40,206 bases of DNA from Flavobacteriales bacterium (GTDB lineage Bacteria > Bacteroidota > Bacteroidia > Flavobacteriales > TMED113): NCBI GenBank assembly GCA_002718895.1, contig PBGD01000017.1, positions 1 through 40,206 of the forward strand, in the 5' to 3' direction. The position numbers were made by a program, and so were the translations under genes. Each line of letters begins with the position of its first letter. Position 1 is the first letter of the stretch. Below the pieces are notes generated by a model that searched no databases, was not told where the DNA came from, and saw only the letters and a program-made list of their open reading frames with translations. Below, one piece after another: positions 1 to 8,720 of the stretch.

Positions 1-146
1 TAGAATACAATCCGCTAGCTAATGTAGATGATAATTCATGTTTAACGTTAATTGTAGAAGGTTGTACAGACCCAATGTATTTAGAATACAATCCGCTAGC
101 TAATGTAGATGATAATTCATGTTTAACGTTAATTGTAGAAGGTTGT
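1..146 (+). repeat. Perfect tandem repeat, period 81 bp (27 codons)
   Basis: Bases 1-65 and 82-146 are identical over 65 bp, an offset of 81 bp that keeps the reading frame. Each unit encodes E-Y-N-P-L-A-N-V-D-D-N-S-C-L-T-L-I-V-E-G-C. With no silent differences, the duplication is recent or the copies are homogenised. The array may continue left of the window. Confidence 0.9.
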
Positions 147-710
147 GTTGACATAGATGCTTGTAACTATGATATTGAAGCAAATGTTGATAATAATACT
201 TGTATATATACACTACTAGATTGTGATTATTGTTCAGGTGAAGTAGATGGAACAGGTGTTGTTTTAGATGGAGATGCAGATGATGATGGTATTTGTGATT
301 CGGAAGATACTTGCCCGAATGACCCATTTAATGATATTGATCAAGATGGTATATGTGGTGATGTAGATAATTGTCCTGAAACATTTAATCCTAATCAAGA
401 AGATTTTGATGAAGATGGTTTGGGAGATGCATGTGATGATATATCTTTAACTGAAGAATTTGTAATGGGTGTAAATATATATCCTAATCCAGCTAAATCA
501 ATTGTGAATGTTTCATGTACTTTAAATAATATTGATAATGTTTACTTTAAGTTATTTAATTCGGTGGGTCAACTAGTCCTACATGATCAATTTACTAATG
601 TTAAGGAATTTGATTTTGAAATTGATGTGGAATTCATTGAGAGAGGTCTATACTCAATAGAGTTGCGAAATACTAATAGTAGCTCTAGTCATCTAATTTT
701 AATAAATTAA
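1..710 (+). CDS. 3' part of a T9SS-sorted surface protein with G-C-x-D and thrombospondin type 3 repeats
   Basis: The reading frame (codons starting at base 3) is open from the left edge, so the start lies outside the window. In order it shows two Cys-bearing repeats of the form G-C-x-D...Y-N/D-x-x-A-x-V-D-x-N-x-C, a short Cys-rich linker (CDYC), a calcium-binding thrombospondin type 3 region rich in D-x-D-x-D-G (roughly bases 260-440: DADDDGICD, DIDQDGICGD, DEDGLGDACD), and a C-terminal T9SS type A sorting domain beginning VNIYPNPAKS and ending HLILIN. Such proteins are exported by Sec, pass the type IX system and are released or attached at the cell surface. The Cys pairs suggest disulfides. 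Substrate and role are not visible. It converges on the next gene with an 8-bp gap. An ATG at base 75 is internal to the repeats and is not a credible start. Confidence 0.85.
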   Translation, partial: EYNPLANVDDNSCLTLIVEGCTDPMYLEYNPLANVDDNSCLTLIVEGCVDIDACNYDIEANVDNNTCIYTLLDCDYCSGEVDGTGVVLDGDADDDGICDSEDTCPNDPFNDIDQDGICGDVDNCPETFNPNQEDFDEDGLGDACDDISLTEEFVMGVNIYPNPAKSIVNVSCTLNNIDNVYFKLFNSVGQLVLHDQFTNVKEFDFEIDVEFIERGLYSIELRNTNSSSSHLILIN

Positions 711-718
711 AAATATTT

Positions 719-1147
719 TTACTTTTTATTTAGTAACCAACTTGATGATTGGATTTTATCGCCTAAGCCATCTAAAAGACTAATGTTAAGTTTTTCACAT
801 ATAGATCTTTCGGGAATTGTATCGTTGTTTTGATCCCCACCATTTGCAAAAGAAATCGTATACTCATGATTGTGTTTTTTATGAATTTTTTCAATCGTCT
901 TAATTACAGTTCGATCTTTATCGATGGATAAAAACACTTGATCTACTATTTTTAAATTTGAAACTATAAATAATCTTTCTTTTTCATCTTGAAATTCCCT
1001 AGATCCCTTTAATTGTCTTTGATGGTCAGAGTTAACAATAACAAACAAAATGTCTCCATGTTGTTTAGCATTATGAAAGTATTCTATATGTCCTTTGTGT
1101 ATTGGATTAAAGTATCCGGAAACAATAATAGCTTTTTTTTTAATCAT
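719..1147 (-). CDS. Cytidylyltransferase-like nucleotidyltransferase (HxGH superfamily)
   Basis: This 142-residue protein matches the single-domain adenylyl/cytidylyltransferase family (RfaE domain II / TagD-like). These enzymes transfer a nucleotide from ATP or CTP to a small phosphorylated substrate. The signature is G11-Y-F-N-P-I-H17-K-G-H20, the nucleotide-binding HxGH motif, after a first beta strand (KKAIIVS). A second conserved patch is FANGGD near residue 109, and the protein ends with GDKIQSSSWLL, where the ISSS/T motif of the family is expected. I start at the ATG whose first base is 1147, since homologues begin M-x-K-K-A/V. A longer frame to 1177 adds ten residues without family character. 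The true substrate cannot be told. The gene is monocistronic, convergent with the upstream surface-protein gene and divergent from mlaE across a 153-bp gap. Confidence 0.8.
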   Translation of the reverse strand: MIKKKAIIVSGYFNPIHKGHIEYFHNAKQHGDILFVIVNSDHQRQLKGSREFQDEKERLFIVSNLKIVDQVFLSIDKDRTVIKTIEKIHKKHNHEYTISFANGGDQNNDTIPERSICEKLNISLLDGLGDKIQSSSWLLNKK

Positions 1148-1300
1148 ATTTATTTTTTTATAGATATGCCAGGGCAATTACAACCATCTTTTTTTGTCAC
1201 AAAACAAGAAGAAAGTGATAAAAGGAAAATTATATAAATGAAAATTGTAAAAATAGATTTTTTCATTAGAAAATAAATATAACTATTTTTATTACATATT

Positions 1301-2041
1301 ATGAATTTTTTCACTGCTACAGGTAGATATATTATTTTTTTAGGAAAAATTTTTTCAAGATTAGAAAAAAGACACGTTTACTTTCCTAAAATTATGCACG
1401 AAATTAAAGAAATTGGGATGTCATCTGTGGGTTTTGTTGCATTTATATCGATCTTTGTAGGCGCAGTTGTTACCTTGCAAGTCGCATATAACATGGTAAA
1501 TCCATTATTGCCAAAATATCTAATAGGATTAGCTAGTAGAGATTCAATTATCTTAGAATTTTCTCCAACCATGATTAGCCTTGTTTTAGCTGGAAAAATT
1601 GGCTCTCACATTGCATCATCTTTAGGTACCATGAGAGTGACAGAACAAATTGATGCACTAGAAGTAATGGGTGTTAATTCAGCATCTTATTTAGTATTAC
1701 CTAAGATTATAGCAGCTATTTTATTTAATCCAATTTTAATAATACTAAGTATTGTGCTAGGCATTGTCGGTGGATGGTTAGCTGGTAATATGACAGGAAT
1801 ATGTCCCACTCAAGAGTTTTTATTAGGATTGCAGTACGAGTTTATTCCATTTAATATTGCATATGCTATGATTAAAACTGTAATATTTGCATTTATAATA
1901 ACAACAATTTGTGCTTTCTATGGCTATAATACTGAGGGAGGAGCTCTTGAAGTTGGTCAAGCTAGCACAAAAGGAGTTGTTTATACTAGTATTCTAATTA
2001 TTATATTCAATTATTTAATTACTCATTTATTATTAAACTAA
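1301..2041 (+). CDS. mlaE: MlaE-family ABC transporter permease (lipid trafficking)
   Basis: This 246-residue polytopic membrane protein is the permease of the MlaFEDB-type phospholipid transporter in the inner membrane. Family features are an amphipathic N-terminus, the hydrophobic segment GFVAFISIFVGAVVTLQ, the conserved stretch EFSPTMISLVLAGKIGSHIASSLGTM near residues 87-112, the EQIDALEVMG block that contacts the ATPase, and several C-terminal membrane spans. Four bases separate it from the ATPase gene downstream, so the two are an operon. The substrate-binding MCE protein (MlaD), usually nearby, is not in this window: the next gene is on the other strand behind a terminator. It starts at an ATG with no obvious Shine-Dalgarno sequence, as is usual in Bacteroidota. 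Confidence 0.9.
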   Translation: MNFFTATGRYIIFLGKIFSRLEKRHVYFPKIMHEIKEIGMSSVGFVAFISIFVGAVVTLQVAYNMVNPLLPKYLIGLASRDSIILEFSPTMISLVLAGKIGSHIASSLGTMRVTEQIDALEVMGVNSASYLVLPKIIAAILFNPILIILSIVLGIVGGWLAGNMTGICPTQEFLLGLQYEFIPFNIAYAMIKTVIFAFIITTICAFYGYNTEGGALEVGQASTKGVVYTSILIIIFNYLITHLLLN

Positions 2042-2045
2042 CCAT

Positions 2046-2798
2046 ATGATAAAAATAGAGTCTATTAATAAGTCTTTTGGGTCTAAAAAAGTTTTGCATG
2101 ACTTTTCAGCAAATTTTGAATCTGGCAAGGTTAATCTAATAATTGGTAAAAGTGGATCTGGTAAGACTATGGCAATAAAATGTATGTTGGGTTTACATGA
2201 AGTTGATTCAGGTCATATTTATTTTTCAAACAGAGACTTTATAAATATAAGTGCCTTTAAGAGGCAACAAATTAGAAAAGAAATTGGAATGGTTTTTCAA
2301 GGCAGTGCATTATTTGATTCAATGACAATAGAAGAAAATGTAATGTTTCCACTTCTCATGTCACAAACACTTTCAAATAGTGAGATGAAAAAAAGAGTCT
2401 CTTTTTGTTTAAATAGAGTTGCTCTTAAAAATGTTAATAATTTGTATCCTTCGGAACTTAGTGGTGGTATGCAAAAACGAGTTGCTATTGCAAGAGCAAT
2501 TTCACTTAATCCAAAATATTTATTTTGTGATGAACCTAACTCTGGATTAGATCCTACAACAGCATCGGTTATTGATTCTTTGTTACAAGAAATTACTTAC
2601 GAATATAATATTACTACTGTAATTAATACTCATGATATGAATTCAGCTTTGCAAATTGGGGATAATATCATTTTTCTTAATGAAGGTAATTTTATGTGGT
2701 CTGGAACAAAAGAGACACTATTAAATTCTAAAAACAATTCTCTTAATAAGTTTATTTTTTCATCTGAAGTGTTTAAAAAACTTAAAAATAAATCATAA
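2046..2798 (+). CDS. mlaF: MlaF-family ABC transporter ATP-binding protein
   Basis: This 250-residue cytoplasmic ATPase powers the MlaE permease encoded immediately upstream. Walker A is GKSGSGKT at residues 34-41, the Q-loop lies in GMVFQGSALFD near 81-91, the signature LSGGMQKR starts at about 138, and Walker B with the catalytic Glu is YLFCDEPNSGLDP with D162-E163. The switch His lies in NTHDMNSA. The wording GSALFDSMT after the Q-loop is typical of MlaF rather than of other exporters. The gene ends inside the left arm of a probable terminator, so the operon stops here. Confidence 0.9.
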   Translation: MIKIESINKSFGSKKVLHDFSANFESGKVNLIIGKSGSGKTMAIKCMLGLHEVDSGHIYFSNRDFINISAFKRQQIRKEIGMVFQGSALFDSMTIEENVMFPLLMSQTLSNSEMKKRVSFCLNRVALKNVNNLYPSELSGGMQKRVAIARAISLNPKYLFCDEPNSGLDPTTASVIDSLLQEITYEYNITTVINTHDMNSALQIGDNIIFLNEGNFMWSGTKETLLNSKNNSLNKFIFSSEVFKKLKNKS

Positions 2799-2828
2799 AA
2801 AAAGCCCAAAAAATATTGGACTTTTTTT
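2797..2828. terminator. Probable bidirectional intrinsic terminator after mlaF
   Basis: A run of A followed by GCCCAA, a short A/T loop, then TTGGAC and seven T form a 12-bp stem with one mismatch. The poly-A left arm gives a poly-U tail on the opposite strand, so it can serve mlaF on the plus strand and the convergent T9SS cargo gene on the minus strand. Confidence 0.7.
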
Positions 2829-2849
2829 ATGAATCATAAAGTAATTAGT

Positions 2850-4799
2850 TTACTTCTCTATAACAATTTTCTCAGTTTTAGAAATTTCATTATTAGATAC
2901 ATTAACAAAGTAAACACCTGCATCTAAGTGTTTCAGATCAAAAGATGTGTTAGATGAAATTTTATCATCTATAACTACTTTTCCAACAATATCAGTAATT
3001 TGAACTGAATAGTTATTGTTTTTATCTAACTCAATATTAATGATTCCATTTGAAGGGTTTGGATAAATACTTAATCCTGTTACACTTTCTTCTAATGAAA
3101 CTATATTTTCATCAGTCGTAATCATTCTTATCCCAATTGAGTTTCCATTACTATATGCTTGGTCTCCAGGAATATATATCATACTTAGATAAAAAGGTTG
3201 AGGAATCGTTTCGTCATCTAATATAAATATATCTGCTTCATTTCCGTTACTCCATAGTTCAGCGCCAAGGAAATAGGCATCAGTACCTACAGACACTGGT
3301 GAATCAAAATTTATATCAATGTAACCATTAGTAACATCGTCAGCAGTTACCATGATAAAATCAGTTTCTGCTATAACACTGCTTGCTCCTGGCCATGTTT
3401 CACTAGAAATAAGTGTGGTATCTCTAAGAGATAAAACAATTTCTCCACCTTCAACAGTTCCCGGAGTTGTGAACGAGTTACCCCAATCAAATGAATCTAA
3501 AATAATTCTCGCTCCTACTACTTCAGTAGGTGTTGAAATATCATAATAACCCATTACAATAAGACCATCTTCTGCATCAGTAAATGAACCTGACCCAATT
3601 CTACCAACACTCGCAAGTGAGTGCATTCCTAAACCATCACTACTATATTCATTTGTTGTAATTTCAAATTCTCTTGTAGCTGTATTGTCACTAAAGAATT
3701 CACCTCCATCCATATCTTCGTCAGATGATGCAATAAACATGGCTGTATATTTATCTGGCCCCATTGTGCTAGCATCTACTCCCATATCAAAGTAATATAT
3801 ATCATCTCCTTCTAAAGGACCATAAGCTGGTTGAGTAAAATCAACGAATCCATCAGCATCAAGACCAAAAGTGTTATCAGGTCCAAACATAGTTGATGCT
3901 TCTGGATACATTTGTCCATCTAGGATGTCCAGTGAGATATCTACGCCTGTTTGAGCATCAGTACCAAAATTAAATACTGCTGCTGAATAGTTTATCTCTC
4001 CATTTACTTGAGCTGTTGGAACTCTTCCATATTCTTCATTTGTTCCATTGTGAGAAACAACACCATAAGATAATTCTATATCATTAGCTGGTTGTTGAGT
4101 AATACAAACTCTATCAATAAACCATGCATAGCCCCATGTTCCAGTCCAATTGAATCTTATCCATACTTGGCTTTCTCCACCTGCATATTCAGAAATATTT
4201 ACTCTTTTAGTGAATGGGTTTCCAGTATTTGCTTGCACAGTTCCTGAGATGTCAGGGAATAATTCATAGATTCCTTGACTTGGATCAGCTTCAGTTGTTG
4301 GACTTAAGTCAGTAGGAAAAGTTCCATCTGTACTAACAACAAGAAAGCATTTTTCTGAATTATAGCTTTGGTACCATGTGTCAAATTCAACAATGACGTC
4401 AGTATATTGTGAACAATCAATTGAAGTTGCAGTAGTTAGCCATGAATCTTCAGTTTCTGTTCCACCTTCTTCTCCCCCATATTCGTCTGAGTCCAGCATT
4501 GCGTAAAAACCATCTGATGATACAATTGACTCAATTGGGTAAAACCCTTCACATGCTAAGTTTTCTCCAATCTCCCAGTCAAGAGAACAATCAGATGAGT
4601 CATGATCTATAACCCAGTCTTGAACATTTGTAAAATCGCTTTCCCAAATACAATCAGCAGATCTGTTTTCTACTGAGGAATTAATTGCTTTAATTGATCC
4701 TTGCATTGCAGATCTTTTAGCTTGTTTTTTTGCACTTGATTGTGCAAATGAAAAAGATAGCATCGCCAAGACGCAAAATAAAGTAGTAATTTGTTTCAT
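2850..4799 (-). CDS. Secreted T9SS type A sorting-domain protein with a choice-of-anchor-J-like domain
   Basis: The protein has 649 residues. It has a clear signal peptide (MKQITTLFCVLAMLSFSFAQ), then a basic stretch. From about residue 50 to 235 is an all-beta region (WESDFTNVQDW..., VEFDTWYQ, VWIRFNWTGTWGYAWFIDRVCI) that reads like the MAM/choice-of-anchor-J domain of Bacteroidota surface proteins. A long acidic beta-rich middle follows without a recognised catalytic motif. The tail, from about residue 572, begins VTGLSIYPNPSNG and ends ISKTEKIVIEK, a standard T9SS sorting domain. It is therefore exported to the outer surface, possibly as an adhesin or a carrier for binding modules. No enzyme function can be assigned. 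It is transcribed alone, and its 3' end faces mlaF across the shared terminator. Confidence 0.85.
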   Translation of the reverse strand: MKQITTLFCVLAMLSFSFAQSSAKKQAKRSAMQGSIKAINSSVENRSADCIWESDFTNVQDWVIDHDSSDCSLDWEIGENLACEGFYPIESIVSSDGFYAMLDSDEYGGEEGGTETEDSWLTTATSIDCSQYTDVIVEFDTWYQSYNSEKCFLVVSTDGTFPTDLSPTTEADPSQGIYELFPDISGTVQANTGNPFTKRVNISEYAGGESQVWIRFNWTGTWGYAWFIDRVCITQQPANDIELSYGVVSHNGTNEEYGRVPTAQVNGEINYSAAVFNFGTDAQTGVDISLDILDGQMYPEASTMFGPDNTFGLDADGFVDFTQPAYGPLEGDDIYYFDMGVDASTMGPDKYTAMFIASSDEDMDGGEFFSDNTATREFEITTNEYSSDGLGMHSLASVGRIGSGSFTDAEDGLIVMGYYDISTPTEVVGARIILDSFDWGNSFTTPGTVEGGEIVLSLRDTTLISSETWPGASSVIAETDFIMVTADDVTNGYIDINFDSPVSVGTDAYFLGAELWSNGNEADIFILDDETIPQPFYLSMIYIPGDQAYSNGNSIGIRMITTDENIVSLEESVTGLSIYPNPSNGIINIELDKNNNYSVQITDIVGKVVIDDKISSNTSFDLKHLDAGVYFVNVSNNEISKTEKIVIEK

Positions 4800-4898
4800 A
4801 TTTTATTTTTTTAAGTTATTATTTTCGGTTCTATGAAATTCCCCAACTCAACACATAAGGAAATATGGGGGCATTAAATATACGAAAAATTTAGCAAT

Positions 4899-7784
4899 TT
4901 ATGAGGGAATTAGATTCTTTTTATTTTCATATAATTCAATTGATGCACATGAACACATAAGGTTTCTATCTCCTTGAACTTCATTAATTCTTGCTACACT
5001 AGGCCAATATTTGTTGTGTTTTACAGATTTAAGTGGAAATACTGCTTCTTCTCTAGAGTAATTGTAGTCCCAACTTTCTGATGTTATCATTTCTTGAGTG
5101 TGAGGTGAATTTTTTAAAATATTATTTTCGTCATCTTTGATACTTTCAATTTCTTTTTTTATTGATGACATTGCATTATAAAAGTTATCTAGTGCAAATT
5201 TACTTTCACTTTCTGTAGGTTCTATCATCATTGTTCCTGGTACTGGAAATGATACAGTTGGTGCATGGAAGCCATAGTCCATTAATCTTTTTGCAATATC
5301 AGAAACATTGATATTTTTTTCTTTGAAAACACGACAATCAATAATCATTTCGTGAGCAACAGTATTATTTTTTCCCTTGTATAATATGTCGAAATCTTGT
5401 TCCAGAAGAGTCTTTAAATAATTTGCATTAAGAATTGCAATTTCAGTACATTTTTTTAAACCTTTTGATCCTAAAAGTTTTATATAAGCGTAAGAAATTG
5501 TTAAAATAAGCCCACTTCCCCAAGGACTAGCAGATATTGAGGAGATACCATGTTTACCACCATAGTTCACTATTGCACTTTTTGGGGTAAAGTCTTTTAG
5601 GTGTTCAGCAACTGCAATTGGCCCCATGCCAGGACCACCTCCTCCGTGAGGAATTGCAAAGGTTTTATGTAAATTTAAATGACAAACATCACAACCTATC
5701 TCTTTAGGGTTTGTTAAACCAACCTGTGCATTCATGTTAGCACCATCCATATAAACTTGACCACCAGCTTCATGAATTATTTTTGTTATATCAAGGATAT
5801 TTTCCTCAAAAACACCATGAGTAGATGGATATGTAATCATTAGAGCAGCTAAATTTTCTTTATGTATTTGAACTTTTTGTTTTAAGTCAATCAAATCAAT
5901 GTTACCTTCTTCATCACATTTAACAATTACAACTGTCATTCCAGCCATTACTGCACTTGCTGGGTTAGTACCGTGAGCAGATGATGGAATTAAACAAATT
6001 TTACGATTTAAATCACCGTTAAATTCATGATATTTTTTTATTACCATTAATCCAGCGTATTCTCCCTGAGCACCTGAATTAGGTTGAAGAGATACACTTG
6101 CCATTCCTGTTATTTGACACAAAGCTTCCTCTAGTTCATGAAAGACAATTTGGTATCCTCTTGCTTGGTTTAATGGAGCAAATGGATGAATGTTTGAAAA
6201 ATCCGTTGAGCTTAATGAAAATAATTCTGCTGCTGCATTTAATTTCATTGTGCAAGATCCAAGGGGTATCATAGAGTGTGTCAGAGATAAGTCCTTGTTC
6301 TCTAATGATTTTATATACCTCATTAATTCAGTTTCAGAATGATAAGATTGAAACACATCATATTCTAAAAATTTTGTTGTTCTTAAAAAATTATGAGGAA
6401 TTGTTTTTTTTGGTGATTGACATATATATTTATCTAAATCACTATTATTATTGTTTTTTGCTTTTAAAAACACATTTATAATGTCAGAAATATTTTGTAA
6501 ATCATCCTTTTCATCAATACTAATAGAAATTAAGTTATCAGAAATATAATTGAAATTCATTTTAGCGTCTTCGGCATAGACTTTTATGTTTTTGTTTGAT
6601 ACATCACCAGTATCTATTAGAATCGTATCGAAAAACACATCATTTTTTTGTTTATATCCAATTTTAGTTAGTGATTCAGATAGAACAGAAGTATAAAAAC
6701 TAATTGTTTCAGCAATTTTTTTCAGTTTTTTTGGCCCATGATAAACTGCATACATTCCAGCCATTACCGCTAGTAAAACTTGAGAAGTACAAATATTTGA
6801 AGTTGCTTTTTCTCTTCGAATATGTTGTTCTCTAGTTTGCAAAGCCATCCTATATGCTTTTTTTCCTTCCTTATCAAAAGATAAGCCAATAATTCTGCCC
6901 GGAATACTACGCTTAAATTTCTCTTTTGTCGCAAAATAAGCAGCATGTGGACCACCATATCCAAGAGGAATGCCGAATCTTTGAGAAGAACCTATAACAA
7001 TATCAGCATCCAACTCCCCAGGCGATTTAAGTAAACATAAGCTTAGTAAATCTGCTGCAAAAGTTATAATGCAGTCATTTTTATGTGCCATATGAACTAG
7101 TTGTTCAAAATCTTTAACAGCTCCAAATTTACATGGATATTGCACTATTAATCCAAAGACGCTTTCGTCAAAAATAAAATTTTCATTTTGCACAATTTGA
7201 ATATCTATGCCAATTGATTGTGCTCTTGTTTTAATAACATCAATTGTTTGCGGAAAGCAGTTTTCAGACACTAAATATTTATTTGCATTTATATTTTTTT
7301 TATCTCTACTTCTGCATTGGTAGCTTAAAATCATAGCTTCAGCTGCAGCAGTTGCTTCGTCCAATAATGATGCATTTGTCACCTCCATTCCAGTCAAATC
7401 AGTAATAACAGTTTGAAAATTAAACAATGCTTCTAATCTTCCTTGAGAAATTTCTGCTTGATAGGGAGTGTATGCTGTATACCAACCTGGGTTTTCTAAA
7501 ATATTTCTTTGAATCACGGCCGGAAGAATTGTGTTATAATAACCAAGTCCAATATAGCTTCTATAATTTTTATTTTTTCTACCTAAGTTTTGAATGTGTT
7601 CAAGATACCTTGTTTCACTCATTGGGGCACCAACATTAAGTTCTGATTTAAGCCTAATATTTTGTGGAATTGTGTCATTTATTAATTCATCAATATTTTT
7701 TTTACCTATTTGCTTTAACATTTCTATTGTGTCTAGCTTTCTAGGTCCAATGTGTCTATTTATAAAATCACTTTCAGGTAGCAT
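4899..7784 (-). CDS. gcvP: Glycine dehydrogenase (decarboxylating), P protein of the glycine cleavage system
   Basis: The enzyme decarboxylates glycine with pyridoxal phosphate and passes the aminomethyl group to lipoylated H protein. At 961 residues this is the long fused form, combining the N- and C-terminal halves that are separate subunits in some bacteria. The N-terminal half starts DFINRHIGPR and contains the conserved YTPYQAEISQGRLEALFNFQ region. The C-terminal half has the PLP-binding lysine K707 in HLNLHKTFAIPHGGGGPGMGP and the GSCTMKLNA block. GcvT and GcvH are not in this window; the L protein may be the lpd product encoded at 20.3 kb. The gene stands alone, divergent from the UbiA-like gene across 83 bp, and I see no glycine riboswitch in that gap. 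Confidence 0.97.
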   Translation of the reverse strand: MLPESDFINRHIGPRKLDTIEMLKQIGKKNIDELINDTIPQNIRLKSELNVGAPMSETRYLEHIQNLGRKNKNYRSYIGLGYYNTILPAVIQRNILENPGWYTAYTPYQAEISQGRLEALFNFQTVITDLTGMEVTNASLLDEATAAAEAMILSYQCRSRDKKNINANKYLVSENCFPQTIDVIKTRAQSIGIDIQIVQNENFIFDESVFGLIVQYPCKFGAVKDFEQLVHMAHKNDCIITFAADLLSLCLLKSPGELDADIVIGSSQRFGIPLGYGGPHAAYFATKEKFKRSIPGRIIGLSFDKEGKKAYRMALQTREQHIRREKATSNICTSQVLLAVMAGMYAVYHGPKKLKKIAETISFYTSVLSESLTKIGYKQKNDVFFDTILIDTGDVSNKNIKVYAEDAKMNFNYISDNLISISIDEKDDLQNISDIINVFLKAKNNNNSDLDKYICQSPKKTIPHNFLRTTKFLEYDVFQSYHSETELMRYIKSLENKDLSLTHSMIPLGSCTMKLNAAAELFSLSSTDFSNIHPFAPLNQARGYQIVFHELEEALCQITGMASVSLQPNSGAQGEYAGLMVIKKYHEFNGDLNRKICLIPSSAHGTNPASAVMAGMTVVIVKCDEEGNIDLIDLKQKVQIHKENLAALMITYPSTHGVFEENILDITKIIHEAGGQVYMDGANMNAQVGLTNPKEIGCDVCHLNLHKTFAIPHGGGGPGMGPIAVAEHLKDFTPKSAIVNYGGKHGISSISASPWGSGLILTISYAYIKLLGSKGLKKCTEIAILNANYLKTLLEQDFDILYKGKNNTVAHEMIIDCRVFKEKNINVSDIAKRLMDYGFHAPTVSFPVPGTMMIEPTESESKFALDNFYNAMSSIKKEIESIKDDENNILKNSPHTQEMITSESWDYNYSREEAVFPLKSVKHNKYWPSVARINEVQGDRNLMCSCASIELYENKKNLIPS

Positions 7785-7867
7785 AATTAAATTTTTTTTA
7801 TGATAATTTTACAACTTAAAAGATAAATCATTTTAATTAAATTAGTTGTTTATTTTACAGTTTTTAA

Positions 7868-8704
7868 ATGTTTTTTTTACTGAAATTATTAAAGTTTTTT
7901 GTTGAAAAGAATTTAGTTGTAGCTACTAGTGCTTTGTGTTTATACAAAATAACTGAACACTTGTTTGATTTTAATAGCAATTACATAAGTTATTTTATCT
8001 TTTTTTCCACATTATGCGCCTATAGTTACATGGCCCAATTTCAAAAATTAAATACTAATCATAGTATTCTTTCAAATAAATCAAATACTTTACTTAGTTC
8101 AAAAAGTATATTTTTATTATCTGCATTTATTACAAGTTGTTTGCTGTTTATTCTGAATTTTAAATTGTTAATTTTAATTACCCCTGTAATTATTATTTGT
8201 CTACTATACCCAGTTAAATTTCAATTATATAATACTATTATTTGTATAAGATCAATACCTTATTTGAAAATTATTTTAATTTCACTAGTGTGGTCATACA
8301 TGACTATGTTAATGCCAATTTTATATTTCTCATATGAAATTAACCATGTTGTGATTGACTTTTTTTTTCAAAGATTTTTATTTATTCTGGTGATTGCAAT
8401 TCCATTTGATATGCGAGATATGAATATTGATACAATTAAAACTATACCAAATGTTTTTGGAATAAATAATTCAAAAAAATTAGCTTTCTTTTGCCTGCTG
8501 ATTATTGAGTTATTGTTAATTATTAACGTAATTAGTAAAGTTATTTCACTTAATTTATTTTTAGCCTTGTTTTTAACAATTGAGTTAACTTCTTTAGTCA
8601 TCTACTTTAGTCACAACAAAAAATCTTTAATTTTTTATGGAATAATTGTGGAAGGTCTTTCAATTATTATGTGTTTATTTGTAATTATTTCTGATCTTTT
8701 TTAG
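7868..8704 (+). CDS. UbiA-like polytopic membrane protein
   Basis: This 278-residue, very hydrophobic protein has about eight membrane spans. Its pattern recalls the UbiA prenyltransferase superfamily: a loop with CLLYPVKFQ near 111-119, a conserved IRSIPYLKI-LISLVW segment, and the second Asp-rich motif as IPFDMRDMNID (D181, D184, D188). The first motif of real prenyltransferases, N-D-x-x-D-x-x-x-D, is missing: the matching loop near residues 47-61 reads STLCAYSYMAQFQKL with no acidic residue. It may thus be a divergent or non-catalytic member. Sixteen bases separate it from kynureninase downstream, so it probably shares the kynU-kmo transcript. I do not assign a substrate. Confidence 0.6.
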   Translation: MFFLLKLLKFFVEKNLVVATSALCLYKITEHLFDFNSNYISYFIFFSTLCAYSYMAQFQKLNTNHSILSNKSNTLLSSKSIFLLSAFITSCLLFILNFKLLILITPVIIICLLYPVKFQLYNTIICIRSIPYLKIILISLVWSYMTMLMPILYFSYEINHVVIDFFFQRFLFILVIAIPFDMRDMNIDTIKTIPNVFGINNSKKLAFFCLLIIELLLIINVISKVISLNLFLALFLTIELTSLVIYFSHNKKSLIFYGIIVEGLSIIMCLFVIISDLF

Positions 8705-8720
8705 CTTAATAAGATGGTTT

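Noticed and set aside
1013-1237. Plus-strand reading frame opposite the nucleotidyltransferase
   Set aside because: Its amino acid composition (F/N/K-rich) and position antisense to a convincing gene mark it as a shadow.
4800-4898. CCCC and GGGG blocks downstream of gcvP as a possible terminator
   Set aside because: Only about four bases pair and no T-run follows on the correct strand; the stretch is more likely the leader of the T9SS cargo gene.
7785-7867. Possible glycine riboswitch before gcvP
   Set aside because: The 83-bp AT-rich divergent gap is too short and lacks the conserved glycine aptamer core.
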